From contig CAINUX010000267.1 in NCBI GenBank assembly GCA_903853895.1, positions 1 through 38,577 of the forward strand: a DNA stretch of 38,577 bases. The letters are read 5' to 3'. The stretch is from an uncultured beta proteobacterium (lineage in GTDB: Bacteria; Pseudomonadota; Gammaproteobacteria; Burkholderiales; Burkholderiaceae_C). This document shows positions 27,332-35,131 of this stretch, one piece after another. Under the pieces are notes generated by a model. That model had not been told where the DNA came from and made no database searches. It worked only from the letters and a program-made list of their open reading frames with translations. Made by a program: the position numbers and the translations under genes. Every line of letters begins with the position of its first letter. Positions within the stretch are counted from its first letter, which is position 1.

Positions 27332-28119
27332 ACCAAGCTGTGGCAGCGCCGGTGGATGTCAAGCTCATGAACATGACCGCTACGGTCCTGTTCCTGGCGT
27401 TTGTTGTCCTGGGTGCAATCGCCACGGTGCGCTGGGTGGTGCGCTTGCCGGTGTTTGACGTCAAGGGCATCACGGTGACGGGTGACGTCACCCACAACAA
27501 TGCAGTGACCCTGCGCGCCAACGTCGCACCACGCCTTACGGGCACTTTCTTCAGCATGGATCTGCCCCGGGTGCGCGCGGCGTTCGAAGCGGTGCCGTGG
27601 GTGCGCCACGCGGTTGTGCGCCGCCAGTTTCCGAATCGCCTCCAGGTGGTTTTGCAAGAGCACCAGGCGGTGGCCTATTGGGGTAGCGACAACGAACTGC
27701 GACTGATCAACAATTTTGGCGAAGTTTTCGAGGCCAACGTGGGTGAGGTCGAGCAGGACGCGTTGCCCAGCCTGAATGGCCCCGAGGGCCAGGGTGCCGA
27801 GGTTCTCGCGATGTACCGCGCCGTGGCGCCCCTGTTTGAACACATGGAAATGCCGGTTGACGGGCTCGAGCTCTCCATGGGTGGCAGCTGGCGTGTGCTG
27901 CTGGATACCGGGGCAGCGATTGAGTTGGGGCGCGGCGGAGTGGTCGAGATTGCTGCGCGGGTACGCCGGTTTCTGGCCACCCTCACGCAGGTCACGTCTC
28001 GTTACGGGCGCCATGCAAATGCCGTGGAATCAGCGGACTTGCGGCATGAAAACGGGTATGCGATCCGGCTGCGCGGTGTCAGCACGGTGGTCGCAGCGGC
28101 GGTTGTTCCCAAGAAATAG
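27328..28119 (+). CDS. ftsQ: Cell division protein FtsQ
   Basis: Bitopic divisome protein that recruits FtsL and FtsB. It has 263 residues. A membrane segment lies at about 13-34 ([22 protein letters not shown]), a POTRA domain follows ([21 protein letters not shown]...[16 protein letters not shown]), then the FtsQ beta domain ([17 protein letters not shown] onward). The ATG gives an ATGA overlap with ddl. A 27-bp gap leads to ftsA. Confidence 0.95.
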   Translation: MNQAVAAPVDVKLMNMTATVLFLAFVVLGAIATVRWVVRLPVFDVKGITVTGDVTHNNAVTLRANVAPRLTGTFFSMDLPRVRAAFEAVPWVRHAVVRRQFPNRLQVVLQEHQAVAYWGSDNELRLINNFGEVFEANVGEVEQDALPSLNGPEGQGAEVLAMYRAVAPLFEHMEMPVDGLELSMGGSWRVLLDTGAAIELGRGGVVEIAARVRRFLATLTQVTSRYGRHANAVESADLRHENGYAIRLRGVSTVVAAAVVPKK

Positions 28120-28146
28120 CGTCAGTAGAAATCAGCAGGACTCCAT

Positions 28147-29376
28147 ATGGCAAAAGAATACAAAGACCTGGTCGTAGGACTGGACATCGGAACCGCCAAG
28201 GTCATGGTGGTGGTGGCCGAGGTGTTGCCCGGCGGCGAGCTCAAGCTTGCGGGCCTGGGTGTGGCACCGAGCAACGGGATCAAGCGTGGCGTGGTAGTCA
28301 ACATCGACGCCACGGTGCACAGCATCCAGCAAGCGTTGCGCGAGGCCGAGTTGATGGCCGATTGCAAGATTACCCGGGTCTACACCGGCATAACCGGCAG
28401 CCACATCCGCGGCATTAACTCCAGCGGCATGGTGGCGGTGAAAGACCGCGAGGTGACGGCTGCCGACGTGGCCCGTGTGGTGGAGACCGCCAAGGCCATC
28501 AACATCTCCACCGACCAGCGCCTGCTGCTGGTGGAGCCGCAAGAGTTCATTATTGACGGTCAGGATGTCAAAGAGCCCATCGGCATGAGCGGCATCCGTC
28601 TGGAAGCCAAGGTGCACATCGTGACTGGCGCGCAGAGTGCGGCCGAGAACATCATCAAGTGCGTGCGCCGCTGCGGCCTCGAAGTGGAGCAACTGATGCT
28701 GAACCCACTGGCCAGCAGTCTGAGTGTGTTGACCGAAGACGAACGCGAGCTGGGCGTCGCCCTGGTGGACATTGGCGCCGGTACCACCGACATCGCCATC
28801 TTCACCAATGGCGCCATCCGCCACACTGCCGTCATCCCGATTGCTGGCGACCTGATCACCAGCGATATCGCCATGGCCCTGCGCACACCGACCAAGGACG
28901 CCGAGGACATCAAGGTCGAGAGCGGCCATGCCAAGCAACTACTGGTGGACCCCGAAACGCAGGTCGAGGTACCCGGTCTGGGCGACCGCGGTCCGCGCAT
29001 GCTCAGTCGCCAGGCGCTCGCCGGTGTCATTGAGCCACGCATCGAAGAGATTTTTTCGCTTGTCAACCAGGTCATGCGCGAGTCGGGCTTTGAGGAAGTC
29101 TTGTCCTCGGGCATCGTGCTGACCGGTGGCAGCTGCATCATGCCCGGCATGGTCGAACTGGGCGAGGACATTTTCCTCAAACCCGTGCGCCGCGGCATTC
29201 CCAAATACTCCAGCGCGCTGGCCGACATGGTGGCCCAGCCGCGTGCCGCCACCGTCATGGGTCTGCTCGAAGAGGCCCGCGTGGCCCGCATGCGCGGCTA
29301 CAAGGTGGCGCAGAAAAACGGCTCGATGAAAACTGCATTTGGATCGGTCAAAGACTGGTTCATCGGGAATTTTTGA
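28147..29376 (+). CDS. ftsA: Cell division protein FtsA
   Basis: Actin-like ATPase that tethers FtsZ filaments to the membrane. It has 409 residues. Phosphate-1 block DLVVGLDIGTAKVMVVVAEV, the 1C SHS2 domain (THIRGINSSGMV region, TGSHIRGINSSG), the GAGTTDIAIFTNGAIRHT phosphate-2 block and LTGGSCIMPGMVELGEDIF are visible. The C-terminal amphipathic helix is SVKDWFIGNF, the membrane-targeting sequence. AGGA lies just before the ATG. Confidence 0.97.
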   Translation: MAKEYKDLVVGLDIGTAKVMVVVAEVLPGGELKLAGLGVAPSNGIKRGVVVNIDATVHSIQQALREAELMADCKITRVYTGITGSHIRGINSSGMVAVKDREVTAADVARVVETAKAINISTDQRLLLVEPQEFIIDGQDVKEPIGMSGIRLEAKVHIVTGAQSAAENIIKCVRRCGLEVEQLMLNPLASSLSVLTEDERELGVALVDIGAGTTDIAIFTNGAIRHTAVIPIAGDLITSDIAMALRTPTKDAEDIKVESGHAKQLLVDPETQVEVPGLGDRGPRMLSRQALAGVIEPRIEEIFSLVNQVMRESGFEEVLSSGIVLTGGSCIMPGMVELGEDIFLKPVRRGIPKYSSALADMVAQPRAATVMGLLEEARVARMRGYKVAQKNGSMKTAFGSVKDWFIGNF

Positions 29377-29516
29377 CCATGAAACACAAGATCTGGCTGG
29401 CAAGGGGCAGTCCGCATGAGCGGTTACCGGGCGCGGGCCCGCCACCGACATTCGCAGACTATTGCAACGGCAAAGAATCCAACGTATTGAATTTAGTGAA
29501 ACTTCAGGAGAGAAAA
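29377..29516 (+). promoter_or_regulatory. ftsA-ftsZ intergenic leader with possible ftsZ promoter
   Basis: This 140-bp gap is the longest inside the cluster. TTGCAA (29462-29467), a 17-bp spacer and TATTGA (29485-29490) form a weak sigma-70-like pair that could give ftsZ extra expression. AGGAG at 29506-29510 is the ftsZ ribosome site. The frame of ftsZ stays open across the gap, but the upstream codons do not look like FtsZ. The promoter call is tentative. Confidence 0.3.
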
Positions 29517-30746
29517 ATGGCCATCGAAATGATTGAAGAAGAAACGTTTAACCAGGGCACCCAGATCAAGGTGATTGGCGTCGGCGGTGGCGGCGGCAAC
29601 GCTGTGGAGCACATGATCTGCTCCGCCGTGGGTGGCGTGGAGTTCATCTGCGCCAATACCGACTCCCAGGCCCTGAGCCGTAGCACGGCGCACAAGACTA
29701 TCCAACTCGGTGCTGGTGGCCTGGGCGCCGGCAGCAAGCCCGACAAGGGCCGCGAGGCCGCGATGTTGGCCGAGGCCGACATCCGTGCCGCCATCGAAGG
29801 CGCACACATGCTGTTCATCACAGCCGGCATGGGTGGCGGTACCGGCACCGGTGCTGCTCCGGTGATCGCCCGGGTGGCGAAGGAGATGGGCATTCTGACC
29901 GTGGGCGTGGTCACCAAGCCGTTTGACTTTGAGGGCGGTCGCCGCATGAGCAATGCCGATGCCGGCTTGATGGAGCTGGAAGCCAATGTCGACTCGCTGA
30001 TCGTGGTGTTGAACGAGAAGCTGCTCGACGTGCTGGGGGACGACGTGTCGCAGGACGAAGCCTTCGCCCACGCCAACGACGTGCTCAAGAATGCGGTCGG
30101 CGGGATTGCCGAAATCATCAATGTGCCAGGCCATGTGAACGTCGACTTTGAAGACGTGCGCACCGTCATGGGCGAGCCCGGCAAGGCCATGATGGGCACG
30201 GCCCTGGCCAGCGGACCGGACCGCGCCCGCATCGCAGCCGAACAGGCCGTGGCCTGTCCGCTGCTCGAAGGCATTGACCTGTCCGGTGCCAAGGGCGTGT
30301 TGGTGCTGATCACCGCCGCCAAGGGTTCGCTCAAACTGAGCGAGTCCAAGCTGGCGATGAACACCATCCGTGCCTACGCTTCGCCCGATGCGCATGTGAT
30401 CTACGGCACGGCTTATGACGACGTACTGGGTGACGACATCCGCGTGACGGTGGTGGCCACCGGCCTGTCACGCCAAGGCGCACGCCGCACGGCGCCTCCA
30501 CTACAGGTGTTACGCACCGGTACCGATAACGTGCCCTTCCACGTGCCCACACTCAACACACCGGTCAACGGTCCTTCGGCTGGAAATGGTGGCGGCATGG
30601 GTATGGCACAACCGGACTATGCGGGCATGGGTACACCCGCCGTCTGGCGCGGACGCACGTCGGCAGCGGCCAAGGTTGATGCGCTGTCCAATGGTGGCAT
30701 GGATGACTACGAAATCCCTGCATTCCTCCGTAAGCAGGCAGATTAG
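29517..30746 (+). CDS. ftsZ: Cell division GTPase FtsZ
   Basis: Tubulin-like GTPase that builds the Z-ring. It has 409 residues. The typical betaproteobacterial N-terminus MAIEMIEEETFNQGTQIKVIGVGGGGGNAV fixes the ATG, with AGGAG six bases upstream. The tubulin signature GGGTGTG is at 106-112, the T7-loop region NVDFEDVRTVM follows, and the C-terminal conserved peptide YEIPAFLRKQAD, which binds FtsA and ZipA, is intact. The linker (about 325-390) is Gly/Pro-rich. lpxC begins 12 bp after its stop. Confidence 0.98.
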   Translation: MAIEMIEEETFNQGTQIKVIGVGGGGGNAVEHMICSAVGGVEFICANTDSQALSRSTAHKTIQLGAGGLGAGSKPDKGREAAMLAEADIRAAIEGAHMLFITAGMGGGTGTGAAPVIARVAKEMGILTVGVVTKPFDFEGGRRMSNADAGLMELEANVDSLIVVLNEKLLDVLGDDVSQDEAFAHANDVLKNAVGGIAEIINVPGHVNVDFEDVRTVMGEPGKAMMGTALASGPDRARIAAEQAVACPLLEGIDLSGAKGVLVLITAAKGSLKLSESKLAMNTIRAYASPDAHVIYGTAYDDVLGDDIRVTVVATGLSRQGARRTAPPLQVLRTGTDNVPFHVPTLNTPVNGPSAGNGGGMGMAQPDYAGMGTPAVWRGRTSAAAKVDALSNGGMDDYEIPAFLRKQAD

Positions 30747-30758
30747 TAAAATAAGCGG

Positions 30759-31682
30759 GTGCTTAAACAAAGAACGCTGAAATCTCTGACCCGTGCGGTC
30801 GGCGTCGGGCTGCACAGCGGGCAGCGGGTGGAGATCACTTTGCGGCCCGCGCAGCCGGACACCGGCATCGTGTTTCGCCGGGTCGATTTGCCGGTGCCGG
30901 TGGACATTCCTGTGTCCGCCGTCGCGGTGACCGACACGCGTCTGGCGTCCACGCTGTCCAATGGGCCGGTCAAGGTCCATACCGTGGAACACCTCATGTC
31001 GGCCTGCGCCGGCCTGGGCGTGGACAACCTGTATGTGGACATCACCGCCGAAGAGGTGCCGATCCTGGACGGCTCGGCGGCCTCTTTCGTTTTCCTGCTG
31101 CAAAGCGCGGGCATCGAAATGCAAAACGCGCCGCGGCGCTTCATTCGCCTGTTGAAGCCGGTGGAAGTGCGCGAGGGCGCGGGACCTACCGAGAAGTCGG
31201 CCCGGCTGGAGCCCTTTCATGGCTACAAGTTGCGTTTTGAGATCGACTTCAAACACCCGGCCGTGGACTCTACGGGGCAGTGCGTGGAGTTCGACATGAG
31301 CGTGGACACCTATGCCCGGGACATTGCCCGGGCCCGCACGTTCGGCTTCACGAAAGATGTGGAGATGATGCGCGCCAACGGCCTGGCGCTGGGTGGTGGC
31401 CTGGACAATGCCATCGTCATGGACGACTACAAGGTCCTCAATGCCGAGGGCCTGCGCTACGACGACGAATTCGTCAAACACAAGATCCTCGACGCCATGG
31501 GTGATTTGTACATTGTGGGCAAGCCCCTGCTGGCCAGCTACAGCGCTTTCCGCTCGGGCCATGCGCTGAACAACAAGCTGCTGCGCGAACTGCTGTCCCG
31601 CCCCGATGCCTGGGACGTGGTGACCTTTGCCGACGAGAGCCAGGCGCCCCAGGGCTTTGCGCAACTGGCGCCGGCCTGGTAA
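30759..31682 (+). CDS. lpxC: UDP-3-O-acyl-GlcNAc deacetylase
   Basis: Zinc enzyme performing the committed step of lipid A synthesis, which confirms an outer-membrane Gram-negative. It has 307 residues, the family length. Zinc ligands are His78 (HTVEH), His241 and Asp245 ([10 protein letters not shown]); His268 (RSGHALNN) is the second catalytic residue. The start is GTG, giving [21 protein letters not shown]. It closes the dcw cluster 12 bp after ftsZ, as in E. coli. Confidence 0.97.
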   Translation: MLKQRTLKSLTRAVGVGLHSGQRVEITLRPAQPDTGIVFRRVDLPVPVDIPVSAVAVTDTRLASTLSNGPVKVHTVEHLMSACAGLGVDNLYVDITAEEVPILDGSAASFVFLLQSAGIEMQNAPRRFIRLLKPVEVREGAGPTEKSARLEPFHGYKLRFEIDFKHPAVDSTGQCVEFDMSVDTYARDIARARTFGFTKDVEMMRANGLALGGGLDNAIVMDDYKVLNAEGLRYDDEFVKHKILDAMGDLYIVGKPLLASYSAFRSGHALNNKLLRELLSRPDAWDVVTFADESQAPQGFAQLAPAW

Positions 31683-31703
31683 CGGCACGCACCCGATACT
31701 GCC

Positions 31704-31880
31704 ATGGTCTTCCTCCGGTGGCTTGTCCTTCTATTGCTGCTCGTGGCAGCCATCTGTTTCGCCTGCTTTGCCGTGACCGGTCAAGAGCGCTTCAAGCGCT
31801 ATGGGCTGCGCATCCTGAAGTGGACGATGGTGGGGGCGTTTGGGTTCTTTGGCGTGTTGATTCTGGAGCGTATTGGCTAG
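31704..31880 (+). CDS. Small membrane protein downstream of lpxC
   Basis: A 58-residue open frame starting [22 protein letters not shown] and ending [12 protein letters not shown]. Two hydrophobic segments (about 3-24 and 42-55) flank a short basic loop, [16 protein letters not shown], so it is probably a hairpin inner-membrane protein. It starts 21 bp after lpxC on the same strand and fills the whole gap to the convergent ruvC, whose stop interlocks with its own in CTAG (31877-31880). From memory, similar short proteins with a GQERYKRYGLR-like motif follow lpxC in other Burkholderiales. The function is unknown. Confidence 0.75.
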   Translation: MVFLRWLVLLLLLVAAICFACFAVTGQERFKRYGLRILKWTMVGAFGFFGVLILERIG

Positions 31881-32425
31881 CGGCTACGCCCGGCCTTGTA
31901 GTTCCCGCCAATCTTGCCACCCAAACCACTGGCCTTGGCCAGCCGCGCCATGGCGGCGCCCGCGTGGGCGTGGGTGATGGCCAGGCCCAGGGCGTCGGCC
32001 GCATCGGGGCCGGGCAGGCCGGGTAGTGACAACAGGCGCTGCACCATGGACTGCACCTGGGACTTGTCAGCCCGGCCATAGCCCACCACGGCCTGCTTCA
32101 TCTGCAGCGCGGTGTATTCCGCCACCGCCAGTTCGCTGGAGACCAACGCCGTGATGCAGGCACCACGGGCCTGGCCGAGCAGCAGCGTGGACTGCGGGTT
32201 GACGTTGACAAACACAATTTCCACCGAGGCGCAATCCGGCGCGTAGCGTTGCACCACCTCGCGGATGCCGTCAAACAGCACCTTGAGCCGCTGGGGCAGG
32301 GCGCCCACTTCCAGATGTTGGGTGCTGATGGTGCCGCTGGCCACATAGCCCAGTTCGGCGCCGTGTACGTCGATGACGCCAAAGCCGGTGGTGCGCAGTC
32401 CAGGATCAATCCCCAATATTCGCAT
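31877..32425 (-). CDS. ruvC: Holliday junction endonuclease RuvC
   Basis: Resolves Holliday junctions with RuvAB in recombination and repair. It has 182 residues. The RNase H-fold acidic residues are Asp7 (RILGIDPG), Glu69 ([11 protein letters not shown]), Asp141 and Asp144 ([16 protein letters not shown]). No ruvA or ruvB is adjacent. Oddly, a copy of the 49-bp repeat begins at the base immediately upstream of the ATG, so the leader reads TAGATTTATAGCATG with no clear Shine-Dalgarno. It lies convergent to the lpxC-side small gene. Confidence 0.96.
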   Translation of the reverse strand: MRILGIDPGLRTTGFGVIDVHGAELGYVASGTISTQHLEVGALPQRLKVLFDGIREVVQRYAPDCASVEIVFVNVNPQSTLLLGQARGACITALVSSELAVAEYTALQMKQAVVGYGRADKSQVQSMVQRLLSLPGLPGPDAADALGLAITHAHAGAAMARLAKASGLGGKIGGNYKAGRSR

Positions 32426-32474
32426 GCTATAAATCTAGTAGCGTAATAGCAAGCAAGTACGAGGGTGAGGCCTT
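32426..32474 (+). repeat. 49-bp interspersed repeat, copy 8 (abuts the ruvC start codon)
   Basis: On the plus strand: GCTAT at 1-5, AGC at 15-17 and ACGAGGGTGAGGCCTT at 34-49. It lies antisense to ruvC and directly touches its ATG, so it supplies the whole ruvC ribosome-binding region. It is the only copy in this window wholly outside coding sequence. Confidence 0.75.
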
Positions 32475-32480
32475 GAGCGA

Positions 32481-32555
32481 CGCCGGGCCGCCCCAAGGCG
32501 CGAGGGCCCCCTTGGGGGGCAGCGACCCACACGCAGTGGGGGAGCGTGGGGGCCA
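32481..32555. repeat. GC-rich double-hairpin element between cdsA-like gene and ruvC
   Basis: Two adjacent stem-loops: CCCCAAGG/CCTTGGGG (32491-32498 and 32510-32517) and a perfect CCCAC-ACGCA-GTGGG (32526-32540), followed by GAGCGTGGGGGC. It fills the gap after the cdsA-like stop. I recall very similar GCCGCCCCAAG...GGGGGGCAGCG...GAGCGTGGGGGC sequences at gene ends in many Comamonadaceae, so it is probably a widespread repeat acting as a transcription end or mRNA stabiliser. There is no T-run. Confidence 0.6.
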
Positions 32556-32556
32556 G

Positions 32557-33555
32557 CTAAACACCAAAGTACCAGCGGGCAGAATGGAAAAAAACCGGTG
32601 CTGCGAAGCACAGCCCGTCGACCCGGTCCAGCAGACCGCCGGCACCCGTCACCGACTGGCCTTCGGCGCCCCAGTTGGGAATGCCGCGGTCGCGCTTGAG
32701 TGCCTTCATCACAAAGTGGCCCAGGGCGCCGGCGGAGCACGCGATAAAGGCCGCGGCGAACGCCGTGCCCGGAACCCATGGCGTGATGCCGGCCAGCAGG
32801 GCGCCAAACAGGCTGCCCACCAGCACGCCCAGGCCCCAGCTGTCCCAGTTAAAGCTCTGGCTGATGGCCGGTGCTATAGGCTTGCGCCGCATGCGCTGGG
32901 CGGCGATGTGCTGGGTGACCATGCACACCTGCACCACGGCCACCAGGAAAAACACCATGAAGGCGCTGCGACCCTCGTAGCCCGGAAACTTGAGCATCAA
33001 AATGGCGGGCACATGGCTCATGCCATAGATGCAGACCATGATGCCCCACTGCAGCTTGGCGCTTCGCTCCAGAAAGCGCAGCGGATCATTGGCCAGCGCG
33101 CTGGCCAGGGGCAGGGCCAAAAACACATACACCGGTATGAACACCGTAAACATGTCGAAATGGCCGCCCCCAACCAGCGCGTACTGCACCGGTAGCACCA
33201 CAAAAAAGGCCAGCACCAGGCTGCGGTGGTCGCCCAGGCGGGTGGGCGAGAGGGTCAGGAACTCGCGCAGCGCAAAGAATGACACCATGGCAAAGAGCGT
33301 CAACGCCACCCAGTCGCCCGCCGCCCAGCCTATCCAGAACACCAGCACCATCAGCCAGCTGGTGCGCAGCATGGCGTCCAGGCTCTTGAGTTCCTTGCGC
33401 CAGAAATCGGCGCGGGCTTCGTCGCCATGCTCACGCACCGACAGCAGAAAGGCGCCCACACTGGCCAGCAATAGCACGCCAAACACGATGACAAACAGCA
33501 TGCCGACCTGCTGCGTGGGGGACAGGTTCTTGAGGTAGTAGTACATCTGGAACAT
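32557..33555 (-). CDS. CdsA-family phosphatidate cytidylyltransferase (CDP-diglyceride synthase)
   Basis: Integral membrane enzyme, 332 residues with about eight hydrophobic segments, expected to form CDP-diacylglycerol from phosphatidate and CTP. The family signature near the C-terminus is recognisable: APAISQSFNWDSWGLGVLVG, then HFVMKALKRDRGIPNWG...GAGGLLDRVDGLCFAAPVFF. The signature is of the YnbB-like branch rather than the essential CdsA, so it may be a paralogue. It lies nine bases after the PlsC-like gene, which would make its substrate. Confidence 0.85.
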   Translation of the reverse strand: MFQMYYYLKNLSPTQQVGMLFVIVFGVLLLASVGAFLLSVREHGDEARADFWRKELKSLDAMLRTSWLMVLVFWIGWAAGDWVALTLFAMVSFFALREFLTLSPTRLGDHRSLVLAFFVVLPVQYALVGGGHFDMFTVFIPVYVFLALPLASALANDPLRFLERSAKLQWGIMVCIYGMSHVPAILMLKFPGYEGRSAFMVFFLVAVVQVCMVTQHIAAQRMRRKPIAPAISQSFNWDSWGLGVLVGSLFGALLAGITPWVPGTAFAAAFIACSAGALGHFVMKALKRDRGIPNWGAEGQSVTGAGGLLDRVDGLCFAAPVFFHSARWYFGV

Positions 33556-33564
33556 GGGTGCCTA

Positions 33565-34200
33565 TCAGACGTCGCGCAGCGCCACGACGGCTGCGCGGGC
33601 ACGCTCCAGAAAGGCCCGCCGCTCTTCGCCATCGCCCAACTGCATAGGGGTACCAAACGTTACGGAGCACAGTACCGGTACGGGCACCACCTCTCCCTTG
33701 GGCAGAACGTGCTGCACGTTGTTGATCCAGGCCGGAACCAAAACCACTTTCGGATATTTCAACGCCAGGTTGTACAGCCCGGCCTTGAACGGCTGCGGCT
33801 CGCCGGTGAAGCCGCGTGTGCCCTCGGGGAACAGGATGATGGAGTCGCCATGCTCCAGGGCCTCAAACAGCGGCTCCAGCGGGTCTTCGTCACTGGTTCG
33901 GTCACGCGACACGTAGATCACATTGAACACCGCGGTGGTCAGCCATTGTTTGAAGGGAGTCTTGGTCCAGTAGTCCTTGGCGGCAATGGCGCGTGTCACG
34001 CTGCGCAGCTCTTTGGGCAGCGCCGCCCAGATCATGACCAGGTCGGCATGGCTTTGGTGGTTGGCAAAGTAGATGCGCTGCTCGGCCTTGGGCGGGCAGC
34101 CGTGCCAGCGGGCCTGGGACCCGGTCAGCACCCGGATCAGACCCAGCAGAAAGTAACTCATCATCTTGGCTAGCATGGGCTGGATGATACAGAGCAACAT
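33565..34200 (-). CDS. PlsC-like lysophospholipid acyltransferase
   Basis: 1-acyl-glycerol-3-phosphate acyltransferase-like protein, 211 residues from the ATG at 34200. The catalytic HX4D motif is NHQSHAD (His48, Asp53), and the second substrate motif is FPEGTRG. One hydrophobic segment precedes the motif. The open frame extends upstream to 34497, but those codons run through a hairpin repeat and the tail of the GNAT gene, so the ATG at 34200 (weak AAGAG upstream) is preferred; MMSYFLLG at about 34164 is an alternative. It is probably an operon with the cdsA-like gene. Confidence 0.85.
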   Translation of the reverse strand: MLLCIIQPMLAKMMSYFLLGLIRVLTGSQARWHGCPPKAEQRIYFANHQSHADLVMIWAALPKELRSVTRAIAAKDYWTKTPFKQWLTTAVFNVIYVSRDRTSDEDPLEPLFEALEHGDSIILFPEGTRGFTGEPQPFKAGLYNLALKYPKVVLVPAWINNVQHVLPKGEVVPVPVLCSVTFGTPMQLGDGEERRAFLERARAAVVALRDV

Positions 34201-34264
34201 GACACTCTTATGAGGGTTTTTGAGGGTGCTTGTGCTTGACGGGTTTGTGGCTGTGGTGTGCGCT

Positions 34265-34358
34265 GGATGCGGAGGCTGGGTGCTCTGCGCCGTTCGTGTC
34301 CCCCGGCCTGCGGCCTCCTCCTTTACCTCACTTTGCAGAACACCCAGCCCCCGCATCC
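34265..34358 (-). repeat. Long-hairpin element, copy 1 (core on minus strand)
   Basis: A 94-bp inverted-repeat element. Arms 34265-34288 (starting GGATGCGGAGGCTGGG) and 34335-34358 (ending CAGCCCCCGCATCC) pair at 22 of 24 positions. The 46-nt core (34289-34334), read on the minus strand, begins AAAGTGAGGT, contains GGCCGCAGGCC and ends CACGAACGGC. It shares 38 of 46 core bases with copy 2 at 34994-35085, in opposite orientation. It lies between the GNAT stop and the PlsC-like start. It looks like a structured RNA or a mobile hairpin (MITE-like). Confidence 0.8.
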
Positions 34359-34399
34359 GAGGGGTTGGTACTCCCCGGGGTGCGAATCGCAATTGATCG

Positions 34400-34930
34400 C
34401 TAACGCTCCGTGCCTGAGTGAGCGCGAGGCGATTCCGCGATGTAGATTCTTTGCTCAGCGCCAAAGCGAACCAGCGTTCTGGATGGTAGAAATCCAAGGC
34501 GATCGAGTAGTCGTACTGACACGGTATTGGCCGACTGTGTTTCCGCCACCACGCGACGAAGTCCGGCCTCGCCGAACGCGTGCGTCAGGACTTGTGCTAG
34601 CGCTCCAGTAGCGTAGCCACTGCCCCAATGCTCAGGGAGAAACAGGTAGGAAACTTCCAGATCTTGGAGATCGTGGTGCTGACCGAGTACTACAACCCCC
34701 AATAGTGTTGGATCATCCAGAGAGCGGCGAACTGCCCATGCCTTGCCGCGCTCTGATTGAACGACCAATTCCCTTGCCCGCCGCTCGGCGAGATGGCGGC
34801 TGAGCGGACCACCCAGGAATGTGCGGACTTCGGGCTCCACGTACAGACGAACAACTTGGGGAACATCGACAGCGCCAACCACGTCGAGGATGCATGGTGG
34901 TGTGATGAGTTTCAGGGTGGTGTTTGTCAT
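34400..34930 (-). CDS. GNAT-family N-acetyltransferase (RimJ/RimL-like)
   Basis: A 176-residue acetyl-CoA-dependent transferase. The acetyl-CoA motif is VSYLFLPEHWGSGYATGALAQVLTHAF, followed by LRRVVAETQSANTVSVRLLDRLGF, the typical RimJ/RimL end. The substrate is unknown. AGGAG sits six bases before the ATG at 34930. Its codons end in A or T visibly more often than those of its neighbours (CTA, GTA, GTT, CCA), and it is bracketed by two inverted copies of the long-hairpin element. Both points suggest it arrived as an accessory gene between plsC-cdsA and the tonB-mtgA operon. Confidence 0.87.
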   Translation of the reverse strand: MTNTTLKLITPPCILDVVGAVDVPQVVRLYVEPEVRTFLGGPLSRHLAERRARELVVQSERGKAWAVRRSLDDPTLLGVVVLGQHHDLQDLEVSYLFLPEHWGSGYATGALAQVLTHAFGEAGLRRVVAETQSANTVSVRLLDRLGFLPSRTLVRFGAEQRIYIAESPRAHSGTER

Positions 34931-34993
34931 GTACTCCTGCCATATTGAACATGCCGCTCCATTCTGTCAGACCAGCAAGCGCCAACCACCAGA

Positions 34994-35085
34994 GCAGAAG
35001 ACCCAGGGCACACGCCAAAGCGAGGTCAAGGGGGAGGCCGAAAGCCGGAGGTCACGAGCGGCGGCGTGCGCCCTGGGCCTTCTGC
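34994..35085 (+). repeat. Long-hairpin element, copy 2 (core on plus strand)
   Basis: A 92-bp element with arms 34994-35016 (GCAGAAGACCCAGGGCACA...) and 35063-35085 (...GCCCTGGGCCTTCTGC) pairing at 21 of 23 positions. The core (35017-35062) is exactly 46 nt, as in copy 1, starting AAAGCGAGGT and ending CACGAGCGGC, with an inner GGC-CGAAA-GCC hairpin. The arms differ from those of copy 1 but stay complementary to each other. It lies between the mtgA stop and the GNAT start. Confidence 0.8.
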
Positions 35086-35131
35086 GGGCGCGACAAATGT
35101 CGCTACATGCCTCGAACGCAATGCCGCATGT

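Noticed and set aside
29379..29516. FtsZ with a 46-residue N-terminal extension (in-frame ATG at 29379)
   Set aside because: The frame is open, but FtsZ of this group starts MAIEMI, and a good AGGAG sits just before 29517.
33565..34497. 310-residue version of the PlsC-like protein
   Set aside because: The first 99 codons cross the hairpin element and the antisense end of the GNAT gene and are low-complexity; the start at 34200 gives the normal family length.
34265..35085. Integron cassette with attC sites around the GNAT gene
   Set aside because: No RYYYAAC/GTTRRRY core pair could be found at the hairpins, and no integrase is present in the window.
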